A DNA stretch of 64,000 nt from Rhodobacter sp. NTK016B (GCF_017303295.1 NZ_JAFKOK010000008.1:62001-126000), one strand, 5' to 3'. Numbered from the stretch's first letter, positions 26,727-35,427 are shown. Program-made: numbers and translations. The notes: a model not told the origin generated them from the letters alone.

Positions 26727-28073
26727 TCACAGATCCAGCATCATCTGCGGCCCCCGCGCCGCGCGAAAGCCGCCTTCGATCAGCGGATCGTCGCAGGCAA
26801 GGACGCGACTGCCCGTCCGCCCCCGCCCCGGTGCCATCCGCGCCCTCAGCGCGCGCGCCTCGCGGGCGGCGCAGGCCGGGTCGAGCACCGGCTCGGGATA
26901 GCGCCCGGCAAGCGCGCGGCGGGCATCGGGCCAGAACCATGGCGTGTGCAGATGGCTGTCGGGCACGCGCCTGAGCTCGGGCAGCCAGCGGCGGATGAAC
27001 GCGCCGGTCGGGTCGAGCTTGCGCCCCGTCGCCACCGGATCAAGGATCGGCCCCTGTCCCGCGCGCGCCATCTCGCGCCACAGGATCGCCGGGTCGTGAT
27101 CCGTCGACATCTGCGCCAGATGCCGTCCCACCGCCGCCGCACCCAGCCCGTGCAGCTGCATTCCGGTGGCCGCCAGCAGCGCGCGCGAACGGTGATCGAG
27201 CCAGCCGCTGGCGATAAGCGCGCGCATCGCCGCGTCGACAAAGGGCAAGCCCGTCTCGCCACTGGCCCACGACCCTCTGGCCGGCGCGCCCTCGGGCTCG
27301 GCCAAGGGGGCGGCGCGGGCCGTGTCGCGACGCTTGAGCTGCGCGGTCAGCAGGCGCGCGGCGGCAAGGCGTTCGGGCGTTGTGTCGGGCGCGTCCCGAA
27401 AGCGGGCGATGCTGGCGCGGATCTCACCCGACGACAGGACACCGAAGGACAGATAAGGCGACAGCCGCGCGCCCGACCGCTCGGCCTCGGGCGCGGTGGC
27501 GCGGGTGGGCGGCAGGCCCTGCCCGCGCACGGAGAGATAGGTCTCGAGCATCTGCAGCCCGGCGTCGCGCCCGCCCGGCTGACGAAACGCGCAGGGGCTT
27601 GCGGCGAAACCCAGCGCGCGGGCGCCCGGCAGAACGCCGGTCCCTTCGGTCACCGGGGCAAGGGCGGGCGCGGCGCAGGGCTCTGCACCCGATTCGGGGA
27701 CGATCAGCCAGTCGAGCCCGCGCCCCCGCGCCCAGTCCCCGGCCCGCGCCACCAGCGCGCGCGCCGCCAGAGACCCGGTTTCCGGATGGGTGACGATGCG
27801 CGTCACGCGATGCTTGGCCACCAGCCGCGCCAGCACATCGAGACTGTCGCCCACCCGCAGCACCAGAGGCTGGCCCAGCGATGCAAGATCCTCGTTCAGC
27901 GCGCGCAGGCTTTCGCCCAGAAACGCGATATGGCGCTCGGACGTCTCATCGGGGGCCAGCAGGACAGGATCGACGATATAGACCGGCAGGACCGGCCCCT
28001 CGGCCGCGGCACGGCTCAGCGCGGGATGGTCGTGCACCCGCAGATCGCGGCGGAACCAGACAAGAGACAGCAT
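26727..28073 (-). CDS. Divergent cryptochrome/photolyase family flavoprotein
   Basis: A 448-residue protein with the N-terminal antenna domain (SLVWFRRDLRVHDHPALSRA) and a C-terminal FAD domain (SGETGLPFVDAAMRALIASG and TGAFIRRWLPELRRVPDSHL). Deviations are clear: the normal (H)NR near the lesion pocket reads DHR in [11 protein letters not shown], and the usual TGIN-x-x-R-IYNP-type stretch is replaced by GPILDPVATGRKLDP. It may be a sensor or a repair enzyme with altered specificity rather than a classic CPD photolyase. It is followed by the DUF2256 gene. Confidence 0.82.
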   Translation of the reverse strand: MLSLVWFRRDLRVHDHPALSRAAAEGPVLPVYIVDPVLLAPDETSERHIAFLGESLRALNEDLASLGQPLVLRVGDSLDVLARLVAKHRVTRIVTHPETGSLAARALVARAGDWARGRGLDWLIVPESGAEPCAAPALAPVTEGTGVLPGARALGFAASPCAFRQPGGRDAGLQMLETYLSVRGQGLPPTRATAPEAERSGARLSPYLSFGVLSSGEIRASIARFRDAPDTTPERLAAARLLTAQLKRRDTARAAPLAEPEGAPARGSWASGETGLPFVDAAMRALIASGWLDHRSRALLAATGMQLHGLGAAAVGRHLAQMSTDHDPAILWREMARAGQGPILDPVATGRKLDPTGAFIRRWLPELRRVPDSHLHTPWFWPDARRALAGRYPEPVLDPACAAREARALRARMAPGRGRTGSRVLACDDPLIEGGFRAARGPQMMLDL

Positions 28074-28151
28074 GGGCGACTCGGCTCGAAAACGCAGGGT
28101 GAATGTTCACCCTTTATTCTCTACCCCATCCCGCAGAGCGGTTCAATCTTT

Positions 28152-28192
28152 GCAAAATGCAACGAATTCTCGCATTACGACAAGCATTTTGC
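28152..28192. promoter_or_regulatory. Inverted repeat between photolyase and small gene, possible operator
   Basis: A perfect 9-bp repeat GCAAAATGC / GCATTTTGC is separated by 23 bases in the 211-base divergent gap. A further half-like copy (CGCAAAA) follows at 28202. The AT-rich arms contrast with the surrounding GC-rich DNA, as expected for a regulator site. Confidence 0.35.
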
Positions 28193-28284
28193 GTCATTTT
28201 CCGCAAAAGCCCACGATCCAGCCACAATCGCGCCACAAACCGACGGCCTCATTGAGTTAACAAGAAACCGGAAGGATGAACCTG

Positions 28285-28446
28285 ATGTCCGCCTTGCAAA
28301 AAGTCGCTCTCGACCTGTTCGGCCACGCTGTGAAGTTCCCTCTGAACCTCTTCGCCGAAGAAGAAACGCGCGTGAACGAACGCCTCGCCGAGCTGCACCG
28401 CCAGCTTCCCAGCACGCTGCCCGAAAAGCGTTTCTTCAGACATTGA
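28285..28446 (+). CDS. Small protein of unknown function
   Basis: A 53-residue protein starting MSALQKVALDLFGHAVKFPL, amphipathic, with an acidic-helical centre (FAEEETRVNERLAELHRQ) and a basic end. The ATG at 28285 lies 8 bases after GGAAGGA, better placed than the ATG at 28276, which overlaps that site. No domain is recognised; the helical pattern could suit a protein-binding peptide. Its last 11 bases overlap the 3' end of mipZ on the other strand. Confidence 0.6.
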   Translation: MSALQKVALDLFGHAVKFPLNLFAEEETRVNERLAELHRQLPSTLPEKRFFRH

Positions 28447-29245
28447 CCGTGACGCCGGGCAATCGCAGCGTCGTCAGCAGATCCCTCAGCTCCTGACGCG
28501 CGGCGATGTTCGAGATGTTCATCTGCTCGACGCCGGTATCGCGAAGATCCAGCAGCGTCAGGCCCCGCGGGAACAGCTCGCGGAAAATCACGCGCTCGGA
28601 AAAACCCGGCGCCACGCGGAAACCGATCCGCTTTGACAGTGCGGTAAGCGCCTCGCCCACCCGGCGCTTGTTGTGCATCTGCTGAGCGCCCAGACGGTTG
28701 CGCAGCACCAGCCAGTCCATCGGCTTCAGCCCCGCCTGCGTCCGCAATTGCCGGGCTTTCCAGACCATTTCAGAATAGATCGACGGACCAAGTACCTCGT
28801 TCGTCGCCGAATCGATCCGCGCGAGGAGGTCGAAATCGATGAAGCTGTCATTCATCGGCGTGACCAGCGTATCGGCCAGCGAATGCGCCACCTGGCTTAG
28901 CCGGGTATGGCTGCCGGGACAGTCGATCAGGATGAAATCGCTGTTTTCCTCAAGCTCGTTCAACGCAGCCGACAGCTGATAATCGGTCACGCTTTCGCCC
29001 GCCGGCACGGTGGCCGGGTCGATCTCGGGCAATAGCCGGTAGGTCGGGCTGGGCAGGGTGATGCCCTGCCGCGCGCAATATTCGCTGCGGTTCTCGATAT
29101 AACGGCCGAAGGTGCGTTGCCGGACATCGAGATCCAGCGCGCCGACGCGAAAGCCCATCCGGGCCAGCGCCGTGGCGATATGCATGGCGGTGGTGGATTT
29201 CCCCGAGCCGCCCTTTTCGTTTCCGGTGACGATGACATGCGCCAC
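28436..29245 (-). CDS. mipZ: Division plane positioning ATPase MipZ
   Basis: A 269-residue ParA/MinD-type ATPase that forms a bipolar gradient from ParB-bound origins and keeps FtsZ at midcell in Alphaproteobacteria lacking MinCD. The deviant Walker A is GNEKGGSGKSTTAMH, then DLDVRQRTFGRYIENR (a MipZ-specific block) and the Walker B region LIDCPGSHTRLSQVAHS. I chose GTG at 29245 (start VAHVIVTGNEKGG) because AGGA lies 8 bases upstream; the ATG at 29254 has no spacing from that site. The last bases overlap the small gene on the plus strand. Confidence 0.9.
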   Translation of the reverse strand: MAHVIVTGNEKGGSGKSTTAMHIATALARMGFRVGALDLDVRQRTFGRYIENRSEYCARQGITLPSPTYRLLPEIDPATVPAGESVTDYQLSAALNELEENSDFILIDCPGSHTRLSQVAHSLADTLVTPMNDSFIDFDLLARIDSATNEVLGPSIYSEMVWKARQLRTQAGLKPMDWLVLRNRLGAQQMHNKRRVGEALTALSKRIGFRVAPGFSERVIFRELFPRGLTLLDLRDTGVEQMNISNIAARQELRDLLTTLRLPGVTVNV

Positions 29246-29392
29246 GGTGATCATCCTGCTCTGTTTGGGTGCCGTCGCCCGAGGCCTTGGCCGGTCGGGA
29301 TCGGAGCGCCTGTTTAGAGCGGCAGGCGGCGGGGGAAAAGGGCCTGCGGGCGTTTCTTTCCGGGGTGTTGTATGCGTGTCGGGGCACCGCCC

Positions 29393-30577
29393 CTATTCGA
29401 TCGCACGGCCGAAAAACACGATGGCGAGGCCCAGCAGCGCCAGCAGCGCATAGAGCCCCGCGCGCGCCGGGGCGTCGCGGCGGCAGCGCCATGCGGCAAG
29501 GGCGGATTGCACCGCGTAATAGGCGGCAAACGCGCGCGAGGCATAGGCGATGATCTCGAACACATCCGCCGCCCATGTCAGCGCCAGCCCCACCGCCACC
29601 GTCAGCGCATAGGCCTGTTTCTGGCTGATGCGCCTGTGGCTGAGTTCCTGCAACAGCCCGCCCGACCCGCCGGTATCGGCCACCGCCGCCGAGAATTGCG
29701 CGGCCAGAGCGGCGGCCACCAGCACCACGGGCAGGACCGGAGAAATCACCCCCATCATATCGACGATGGCGGTTTCGCTGAGCGCCTGCGTGGCGGGGCT
29801 GAACGTATAGGTGACGAGCGCGATATAGACGAGGTAGATCGCCGTCGCCAGAAGCTGCGCGTTGCGCATCGACCGGATGCGGGTTGGCGCGTCGTATTCC
29901 CCGCCCAGATAGCGCGACGTCTCGAATCCCTGCACGGTGACAATCATCCCGAAAGCAAGTGTCAGCGCGGGCCATCCGGTCTCAAACGGTTGGGTCACGA
30001 TCAGCGCGTCCTGTGACACGGCCTGTCCCAGATACACGCCCAGCGCCAGCACGAGCCCCGCGATGATCGCCAGTTTCAGCGCGACCGAGGCATATTCCAT
30101 CCGCTCGAGCAAGGCGAAGCCCCGGGTCCAGCCGACGAAGACGATCACGGCATAGACGGCGGTGGTGATCGACCGGGCCAGAACCTGCGACTGGAAAGGC
30201 AGAAGCGAGACCGCGAAGCTGCCCAGCAGGTTCAGGTAATAAGCGACCGAGACCATATAGGCGAAGCCCAGAAGCGCCGAGGCGGTATTCTCGACCCAGG
30301 CCGGACCGGCCTGTCCGTCTCGGTCGATGGCGCGGATGTTGTCGCGGATCGCGGTGCCGAAGCCCCACGCGACAAGGCACAGCGCGCCCATGACCAGCGG
30401 TCCCCAAAGCCCGTAGGCATGGTTCAGAAGCGGCCCCAGCACCAGAAAGCCCGAACCGATGATCGAGGCCAGCGGCGTCACCATCGCGCGCCATGTCTGG
30501 GCCTTGCGCAGACCCGGCAGCCACAGCAGGCCGAGCGCGATCGCGATGGTGATGAGAATGGCAGTATTGAGAATCAT
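29393..30577 (-). CDS. Permease-like multipass membrane protein (APC superfamily-like)
   Basis: A 394-residue protein with about eleven hydrophobic segments. The N-terminal region LASIIGSGFLVLGPLLNHAY has the glycine-rich unwound helix pattern of APC-type amino acid and ion permeases, and FGMIVTVQGFETSRYLGGEY resembles the helix 6 region of that fold. I cannot name the substrate, and the family match is inferred from pattern rather than a clear signature. A 147-base gap separates it from the mipZ start and shows no gene. Confidence 0.65.
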   Translation of the reverse strand: MILNTAILITIAIALGLLWLPGLRKAQTWRAMVTPLASIIGSGFLVLGPLLNHAYGLWGPLVMGALCLVAWGFGTAIRDNIRAIDRDGQAGPAWVENTASALLGFAYMVSVAYYLNLLGSFAVSLLPFQSQVLARSITTAVYAVIVFVGWTRGFALLERMEYASVALKLAIIAGLVLALGVYLGQAVSQDALIVTQPFETGWPALTLAFGMIVTVQGFETSRYLGGEYDAPTRIRSMRNAQLLATAIYLVYIALVTYTFSPATQALSETAIVDMMGVISPVLPVVLVAAALAAQFSAAVADTGGSGGLLQELSHRRISQKQAYALTVAVGLALTWAADVFEIIAYASRAFAAYYAVQSALAAWRCRRDAPARAGLYALLALLGLAIVFFGRAIE

Positions 30578-30602
30578 GCGGGCACTCTGGCGCCATCAAA
30601 TG

Positions 30603-30631
30603 AAAACGCCGCTACGGGTGTAGCGGCGTTT
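30603..30631 (-). terminator. Rho-independent terminator of rplS-rpmE
   Basis: On the minus strand AACGCCGCTAC and GTAGCGGCGTT form an 11-bp stem with an ACCC loop followed by TTCATTT, 26 bases after rpmE. Confidence 0.85.
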
Positions 30632-30656
30632 CCGGCATTCTGCGATAGGCGACGGC

Positions 30657-30878
30657 TCAGAAACCGAGACCGGCGTATTTGTTCTTGAACTTCGACACGC
30701 GGCCGCCGGTATCCATCAGGCGCGAGGTGCCGCCGGTCCAGGCGGGGTGCACCGACGGGTCGATGTCGAGCGCGATCGAGTCGCCTTCGGCGCCCCAGGT
30801 CGATTTCATCTGCACCACGGTGCCGTCGACGAGCTTGACGTTGATGATGTGATAATCGGGATGGATCGAGGATTTCAT
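30657..30878 (-). CDS. rpmE: 50S ribosomal protein L31
   Basis: A 73-residue ribosomal protein: [20 protein letters not shown], then [20 protein letters not shown] and the end [11 protein letters not shown]. It lacks the CxxC zinc ligands of the C+ form, so it is the zinc-independent type normal for Alphaproteobacteria. It follows rplS by 11 bases and is co-transcribed with it. Confidence 0.96.
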   Translation of the reverse strand: MKSSIHPDYHIINVKLVDGTVVQMKSTWGAEGDSIALDIDPSVHPAWTGGTSRLMDTGGRVSKFKNKYAGLGF

Positions 30879-30889
30879 GCTCGCGCTCC

Positions 30890-31267
30890 TTACTTGTCGG
30901 CCAGCGGACGGTAGTTGGTCTTTTCGGCGATACGGGCCGATTTGCCGCGACGCTCACGCAGGTAATAGAGCTTGGCGCGACGGACCTTACCGCGGCGAAC
31001 GACCTCGATCGAATCGATGTTGGTCGAGTAGAGCGGGAACATACGCTCGACGCCTTCGCCGAACGAGATCTTGCGGACGGTGAACGAGGCACCGATGTTC
31101 AGGCCGCCCGAGCGAGCGATGCAGACGCCTTCGAACATCTGCACGCGCGAGCGCGTACCTTCGGTCACCTTGTAGCCGACGCGCACGGTGTCGCCCGGCT
31201 TGAAATCAGGGATGGTCTTGCCGAGAGCAGCGATCTGCTCGGCTTCGATTTCGGCGATCAGGTTCAT
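30890..31267 (-). CDS. rplS: 50S ribosomal protein L19
   Basis: A 125-residue protein located at the 30S-50S interface. Signatures are [40 protein letters not shown] and the [20 protein letters not shown] end. AGGAG precedes the ATG. In most relatives rplS directly follows trmD; here an SDR gene and a secreted-protein gene lie between, and rplS has its own strong promoter and long leader. Confidence 0.97.
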   Translation of the reverse strand: MNLIAEIEAEQIAALGKTIPDFKPGDTVRVGYKVTEGTRSRVQMFEGVCIARSGGLNIGASFTVRKISFGEGVERMFPLYSTNIDSIEVVRRGKVRRAKLYYLRERRGKSARIAEKTNYRPLADK

Positions 31268-31481
31268 GCTGATCTTCTCCTATGATGGCTCACGGTTGTT
31301 CCGTGAAGGTCTGTGCCGCCCCAGAGCTCTGGTCTGCCACCGGATCCCGCCATCCCGTCAATCGGGGGCCGTCCGCCAGAGATTTCGGTCGTCGTTCTGT
31401 GATCCCCTCGCCGGACCGCATTCCACCGGCGATGGTGGGGCCCAAACGAAAACGGCCCGGCGAGCGATTCCGCCCCCGGAC
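31268..31481 (-). promoter_or_regulatory. Long structured 5' leader of rplS-rpmE
   Basis: If transcription starts near 31481 the leader is about 214 bases. It contains, in order, TCGCCGG / CCGGCGA (31408-31432), the palindrome CCAGAGCTCTGG (31321-31332) and TCACGG-N5-CCGTGA (31290-31306), 23 bases before the start codon. Such leaders often mediate feedback by ribosomal proteins. No reading frame is evident in it. Confidence 0.5.
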
Positions 31482-31487
31482 GGGCGC

Positions 31488-31516
31488 GGTATAGGGGCAA
31501 GCCGTCCCCCGGTCAA
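31488..31516 (-). promoter_or_regulatory. Strong predicted promoter of rplS-rpmE
   Basis: TTGACC (31516-31511) and TATACC (31493-31488) are separated by exactly 17 bases on the minus strand, close to the sigma70 optimum and unusually good for this GC-rich genome. Confidence 0.75.
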
Positions 31517-31588
31517 GCCCGCTTCAGGTGGCCCGCACCCCGGCTTCGGCCCTTGCAAACAAGGGATGATCTGGCGCCCGCCGCGCGC

Positions 31589-32329
31589 TCAGCGGCTCAG
31601 CCGGACATGCGCGGGCGGCAGCGTGGTCATCGCGTGTTTGCGCCCCGGATCGTTATAGTAAACGTCGCTGCCCTGCGGCTGGATGATGACCTCGCGGTCC
31701 TTCACCCCTTTGGGGGCGGTGGCCAGCCGGTAATAGTCCTGCGCGATGGTATCGGGATCGAAAGCGGTGCCCGGCGCAACCTTGCCGCAGATCGCCACGA
31801 CCGATACATGCACGCCCTTCGGCGCAAGCTCTTTGTACAGCGACAGGCCAAGACTGCGCAAAGCCGCCTTGCCCAAGGCCAGCGACGTCCATTCCGGGAA
31901 CGGCTCGAGCGCCAGCCCGCCGCCGGTGAACAGGATCGCGCCCTGCCCGGCCTCGACCATCGCCGGCGCCACCTGTTGCACGCTTTGCAGCGCGCCGAGC
32001 AGGTTCACCGACAACTCGCGCTGCACGGTTTCCACCGGCGTGTCCAAAGGACCGCCCGGCCGCTGGACCGAGGCGTTCCAGACCAGCACGTCGCAGCCAC
32101 CGAGCCGCCCGGCCAGCCGCGCCAGCGCTTCGCTCAACCCCGGCAGATCGCCCGCATCGGCGGGTTCGGCGCTGGCGGTGATCCCCTCGTCCTCCAGCCC
32201 CTCGCATAACCGGTCGAGCGACGAAGGCGAGCGCGCGATCAGCCCGACGCTGTAGCCTTCCCGCCCGAAGCGGCGCGCGATCGCGGCCGAGACCCCTGCC
32301 CCGGCGCCGATGATGATGAGTGTCGGCAC
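31589..32329 (-). CDS. Atypical short-chain dehydrogenase/reductase family protein
   Basis: A 246-residue Rossmann-fold protein of the SDR superfamily. The nucleotide-binding loop is GAGAGVSAAIARRFGREGY, with the NAS motif (VWNASVQRP) in place of NNAG. The catalytic pattern is missing: the Y-x-x-x-K site reads LALGK, with Leu150 instead of Tyr and Lys154 kept, and the usual Ser 13 residues earlier is Gly137. So it may bind a cofactor without normal SDR catalysis, or catalyse differently. It sits between rplS and the secreted-protein gene. Confidence 0.8.
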   Translation of the reverse strand: MPTLIIIGAGAGVSAAIARRFGREGYSVGLIARSPSSLDRLCEGLEDEGITASAEPADAGDLPGLSEALARLAGRLGGCDVLVWNASVQRPGGPLDTPVETVQRELSVNLLGALQSVQQVAPAMVEAGQGAILFTGGGLALEPFPEWTSLALGKAALRSLGLSLYKELAPKGVHVSVVAICGKVAPGTAFDPDTIAQDYYRLATAPKGVKDREVIIQPQGSDVYYNDPGRKHAMTTLPPAHVRLSR

Positions 32330-32532
32330 ATCCGTCTCCTGTCCATTCCCGCGCGGACAGGTAATGCCTCAGCCGCAAAGGGCCATAGCGGCGGGCGGGA
32401 TCCTGCCGGTGGGCAATTCCGAAGGCAGACGCTCCGCCAAAGAACCGCAACGCCCCCTCGGCGCCCCAAGCGCTCTTGACCCCGGGGGATTTCCCACCAC
32501 CATCTGCGCGTCGATCCTGTCCGGAGTGCCCC

Positions 32533-33069
32533 TTGAAACGCCCGATCCAAGCCCTCGCGACGGCCACCGCCCTGTGTGCTGCCCTCGCATCGCCAATCGC
32601 GCCCGCCCTTGCCGATCCCACCGATCCGGCGATTTCGAGCGAATTCTACGCCAATGCCCGCAACTGGCTGATCGAGTCGCTGCACAACGCCATGGCTTTT
32701 ACCGGCTGCCGGGCGACGATCCCGCTGCAATCGGCGGGGCCGCTGCTGATCGAAAGGCGCCTCGACCTGCCCGAGGGCTGGGCCATCTACGTCCCCACCT
32801 CGCAGGGGCCAAGCCCGGTTTTCGGCAGCGCGGTGGCGGGGCGGTTGATCATCGACGCCACAGAAACGCCCGGCGAATACCAGATCCATCGCGGCGGCTG
32901 GGCCTCGACCGCGCTGAGCGCGGATATGCGCGAACAGCTTATGGCGGGGAATTACATCACCACCGCCATCGACGGCGATGACGAGCGGCAATGGATCCTG
33001 AACGGATCGACCGCAGCGCTTGAGACGCTTGAGGAATGCTACGCGCAGGACGGCATCGCCTGGCGCTGA
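32533..33069 (+). CDS. Exported protein of unknown function
   Basis: A 178-residue protein with a clear Sec signal (MKRPIQALATATALCAALAS ending PALA). The mature part is 150 residues with two Cys (GCRAT and ECYAQ) that may form a disulfide, and no recognised domain. The start is TTG at 32533, supported by GGAG six bases upstream and by the signal peptide starting there. It is on the plus strand, opposite to the ribosomal-protein block in which it is embedded, and ends 6 bases from the trmD stop. The 203-base gap before it has no other gene. Confidence 0.72.
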   Translation: MKRPIQALATATALCAALASPIAPALADPTDPAISSEFYANARNWLIESLHNAMAFTGCRATIPLQSAGPLLIERRLDLPEGWAIYVPTSQGPSPVFGSAVAGRLIIDATETPGEYQIHRGGWASTALSADMREQLMAGNYITTAIDGDDERQWILNGSTAALETLEECYAQDGIAWR

Positions 33070-33075
33070 TCCGGG

Positions 33076-33897
33076 TCAGTCTTCGCCGTCTGCCCGGTAG
33101 CGCGCCCACAGATCCGGCCGCCGCTCGCGCGTGAGGCGCTCGGCCTCCTCGCGACGCCAGCGGGCGATCTCGCCATGATTGCCCGATTGCAGCACCGGCG
33201 GGATCTCGCGCCCTTCCCAGACCGCCGGGCGGGTGTATTGCGGATGCTCGAGCAGACCGTTCGAATGGCTTTCTTCCTCGGTCGAGGCCGCGTTGCCCAG
33301 AACGCCCGGCAAGAGCCGCACGGTCGCGTCGATCATCGCCTGCGCCGCGATCTCGCCGCCGGTCAGGACGAAATCGCCAAGGCTGACCTCTTCAACGCCG
33401 TAATGCTCCAGCACCCGCTCGTCGACACCCTCGAACCGGCCGCAAATCAAAGTGACGCCGTCGCAACGCGCCCAACGCCGCGCCGTCGCCTGATCGAAGG
33501 GCCGTCCGCGCGGCGACAGGTAGACAAGCGGCCAGCGTGCGCGCCCGGGCGTACCGCGCCCTGCTTCGTCAAGCGCCTTCGCCACCACATCGGCGCGCAG
33601 CACCATCCCGGCACCGCCGCCGGCGGGTGTGTCATCGACATTGCGATGCTTCCCCTCGCCAAAGGGCCGCAGATCAACCGTCTCAAGCCGCCATTGCCCG
33701 CGCTCCAGCGCCTTGCCGGTCAGCGATTGCTCCAGCACACCGGGAAAGGCCGCGGGAAACAGCGTAATGATCTTCGCGGTCCACGCCCCCTTGAGCCGCG
33801 GCCGCCCGCTGAGCAAGTCCTCGGGCTGCACCGAGAGCCTGACGGCGACCCGGCCATGCGAGCGCGAGGGTCCCGGCGTTTCGCGGTCGCCGCTCAC
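33076..33897 (-). CDS. trmD: tRNA (guanine-N1)-methyltransferase TrmD
   Basis: A 273-residue SPOUT methyltransferase that makes m1G37 in tRNAs reading CNN codons and prevents frameshifting. The knot region is LVYLSPRGRPFDQATARRWA, LICGRFEGVDERVLEHYGVE and SLGDFVLTGGEIAAQAMIDA. The N-terminal 38 residues before AKIITLFPAAFPGVL are an extension that I believe is usual in Rhodobacteraceae; the start is GTG at 33897. It follows rimM by 28 bases. Confidence 0.95.
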   Translation of the reverse strand: MSGDRETPGPSRSHGRVAVRLSVQPEDLLSGRPRLKGAWTAKIITLFPAAFPGVLEQSLTGKALERGQWRLETVDLRPFGEGKHRNVDDTPAGGGAGMVLRADVVAKALDEAGRGTPGRARWPLVYLSPRGRPFDQATARRWARCDGVTLICGRFEGVDERVLEHYGVEEVSLGDFVLTGGEIAAQAMIDATVRLLPGVLGNAASTEEESHSNGLLEHPQYTRPAVWEGREIPPVLQSGNHGEIARWRREEAERLTRERRPDLWARYRADGED

Positions 33898-33925
33898 GGC
33901 CTGCCCCCGGTCGGCGCGGGGCGGC

Positions 33926-34429
33926 TCATTCCAGAAGCCCCTCGGGCGGGTCCGCGATGATCCGGCCCGAAGCCAGATCGACGGTCGGCACCACCGCCAG
34001 CGTGAAGGGCAACAGCGCGTTGCCCTTGCCCGGTCGCTGGATCTCCAGCAAATCGCCCGCGCCGTGGTTCAGCACCGCGCTCACCCGGCCCAGCTTCGTG
34101 CCACCGGTATCGAGCACCGTCAGGCCGATCAGATCGGCGTGGTAGAATTCGTCATCGGGCAGCGAAGGAAGCCTCTCGCGCTCGACATAAAGCCGCGTGC
34201 CACGCAACGCCTCGGCAGCCTCGCGCGTAGCGACGCCGCTCAGCCGCGCTGACAGCCCGTTGGGCACCGGGCGGCCCAGCTTTACGGTGAAGGACCGGCT
34301 GCCATCCTCGGTGAAAAGCGGACCATAGCCGCCAATCGCTTCCGGCTCGGCGCAGAAGCTCTTCAGCCGCACCTCGCCCTTGACCCCGAAGGCCCCGGCA
34401 ATCGCCCCGACACAGACCCGATCCGACAT
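33926..34429 (-). CDS. rimM: Ribosome maturation factor RimM
   Basis: A 167-residue factor for 30S assembly around S19. The N-terminal barrel is [20 protein letters not shown] and the PRC-barrel part holds [20 protein letters not shown] followed by [19 protein letters not shown]. Length and order are normal. It lies between rpsP and trmD as in most bacteria. Confidence 0.95.
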   Translation of the reverse strand: MSDRVCVGAIAGAFGVKGEVRLKSFCAEPEAIGGYGPLFTEDGSRSFTVKLGRPVPNGLSARLSGVATREAAEALRGTRLYVERERLPSLPDDEFYHADLIGLTVLDTGGTKLGRVSAVLNHGAGDLLEIQRPGKGNALLPFTLAVVPTVDLASGRIIADPPEGLLE

Positions 34430-34467
34430 CCCAGACTCCCCGATGCAGCGCGCCGCAACCTGTTTTC

Positions 34468-34498
34468 ACTTTGCCTTAAATACTCAAAGACCGCGCCC
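34468..34498. repeat. Intergenic repeat, family 2, copy 1 (rpsP-rimM gap)
   Basis: CACTTTGCCTTAAATACTCA and the following AAGACCGCGCCC resemble the segment at 61390-61426 before rlmB. In the minus-strand sense both read TTGAGTATTT with a CAAGGTG-like end and lie 39 to 98 bases upstream of a gene start. The rest of this 220-base gap (34430-34649) holds GC hairpins, GGCGCGCC / GGCGCGCC at about 34552-34587 and GAAGCCC / GGGCTTC near 34587-34603, and no gene. Confidence 0.45.
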
Positions 34499-34649
34499 TC
34501 AAGACGCGATCCTTCGTCTCACGCCCACCCCCTGCCACGGGCAAGGCGCGCCGCGCAAGCGGCGCGCCCGGTCGCGCGAGGGCTGAAGCCCGGAGGGCTT
34601 CCGGACGAGGGCGAAACCCCTCACCCGGCCGCCCGCCGGAATACAGGGA

Positions 34650-35012
34650 TCACTCTTCGGCCGGAGCCTCGGCAGCGGCGGCCTTGTCGGCGCGGGCCTT
34701 GGCGCGCTCCTGGGCTTTCTTGCCGGGCTGGGCTTTCTGCGGGTTGTTGCGGGTGGCTTTCTCGCGCACGCCGGCCGCTTCGAGGAAACGCACCACGCGG
34801 TCGGTCGGGACAGCGCCCTTGTCGAGCCACACTTTGACGCGCTCGACATCCATTTTCACGCGGTCTTCGCTGTCTTTGGGCAGCAGCGGGTTATACGTGC
34901 CGACTTTCTCCAGGAAGCGGCCGTCGCGCGGCATCCGGCTGTCGGCCACGACGATGGCGTAGAACGGGCGCTTTTTCGAGCCGCCACGGGCGAGACGGAT
35001 TTTGGTAGCCAT
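34650..35012 (-). CDS. rpsP: 30S ribosomal protein S16
   Basis: A 120-residue protein: [40 protein letters not shown] and the [20 protein letters not shown] core, then an Ala/Lys-rich C-terminal tail typical of Alphaproteobacteria. The ATG at 35012 has AGGAG upstream. It begins the rpsP-rimM-trmD series. Confidence 0.97.
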   Translation of the reverse strand: MATKIRLARGGSKKRPFYAIVVADSRMPRDGRFLEKVGTYNPLLPKDSEDRVKMDVERVKVWLDKGAVPTDRVVRFLEAAGVREKATRNNPQKAQPGKKAQERAKARADKAAAAEAPAEE

Positions 35013-35082
35013 GGTTGTTTCTCCTATCGATGGCTGTTGAGGCCCCAAGATCGCAACGCGCGTCCGGGGCCAAGTTCCGGTG

Positions 35083-35427
35083 TCAGTTTTGCAGCTTCTC
35101 GTGGTGACGGATCACTTCCGAGATGATGAAACCGAGGAATTTCTTGGCGAATTCCGGGTCGAGATCGGCCTCTTTGGCCAACCATTCCAACCGCTCGATC
35201 TGCCGCGATTCGCGCGACGGATCCGAGGGCGGCAGACTGTGCTCGGCCTTCAGCCGCCCCACCGCCTGCGTGTGGGTAAAGCGTTCGGCGAGCGTGTAGA
35301 CCAGAATCGCATCGAGACGGTCGATGCTCTCCCGGTGTTCGCGCAGCAGCGCGGCGGCGCGGTCGGTGTCGTCGGTCATCGGGGCCTCCGGGCTGGCATT
35401 GGCGGTCTTGGTATCACGCGGGGTCAT
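35083..35427 (-). CDS. Chorismate mutase (AroQ class)
   Basis: A 114-residue helical enzyme that converts chorismate to prephenate for Phe and Tyr synthesis. The AroQ helix 1 reads [20 protein letters not shown], followed by [16 protein letters not shown] and the final helix [17 protein letters not shown]. The start overlaps the stop of the preceding GNAT gene (ATGA), which supports 35427 even though the first 16 residues precede the domain. It is the last member of a chain of overlapping genes behind ffh. Confidence 0.9.
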   Translation of the reverse strand: MTPRDTKTANASPEAPMTDDTDRAAALLREHRESIDRLDAILVYTLAERFTHTQAVGRLKAEHSLPPSDPSRESRQIERLEWLAKEADLDPEFAKKFLGFIISEVIRHHEKLQN

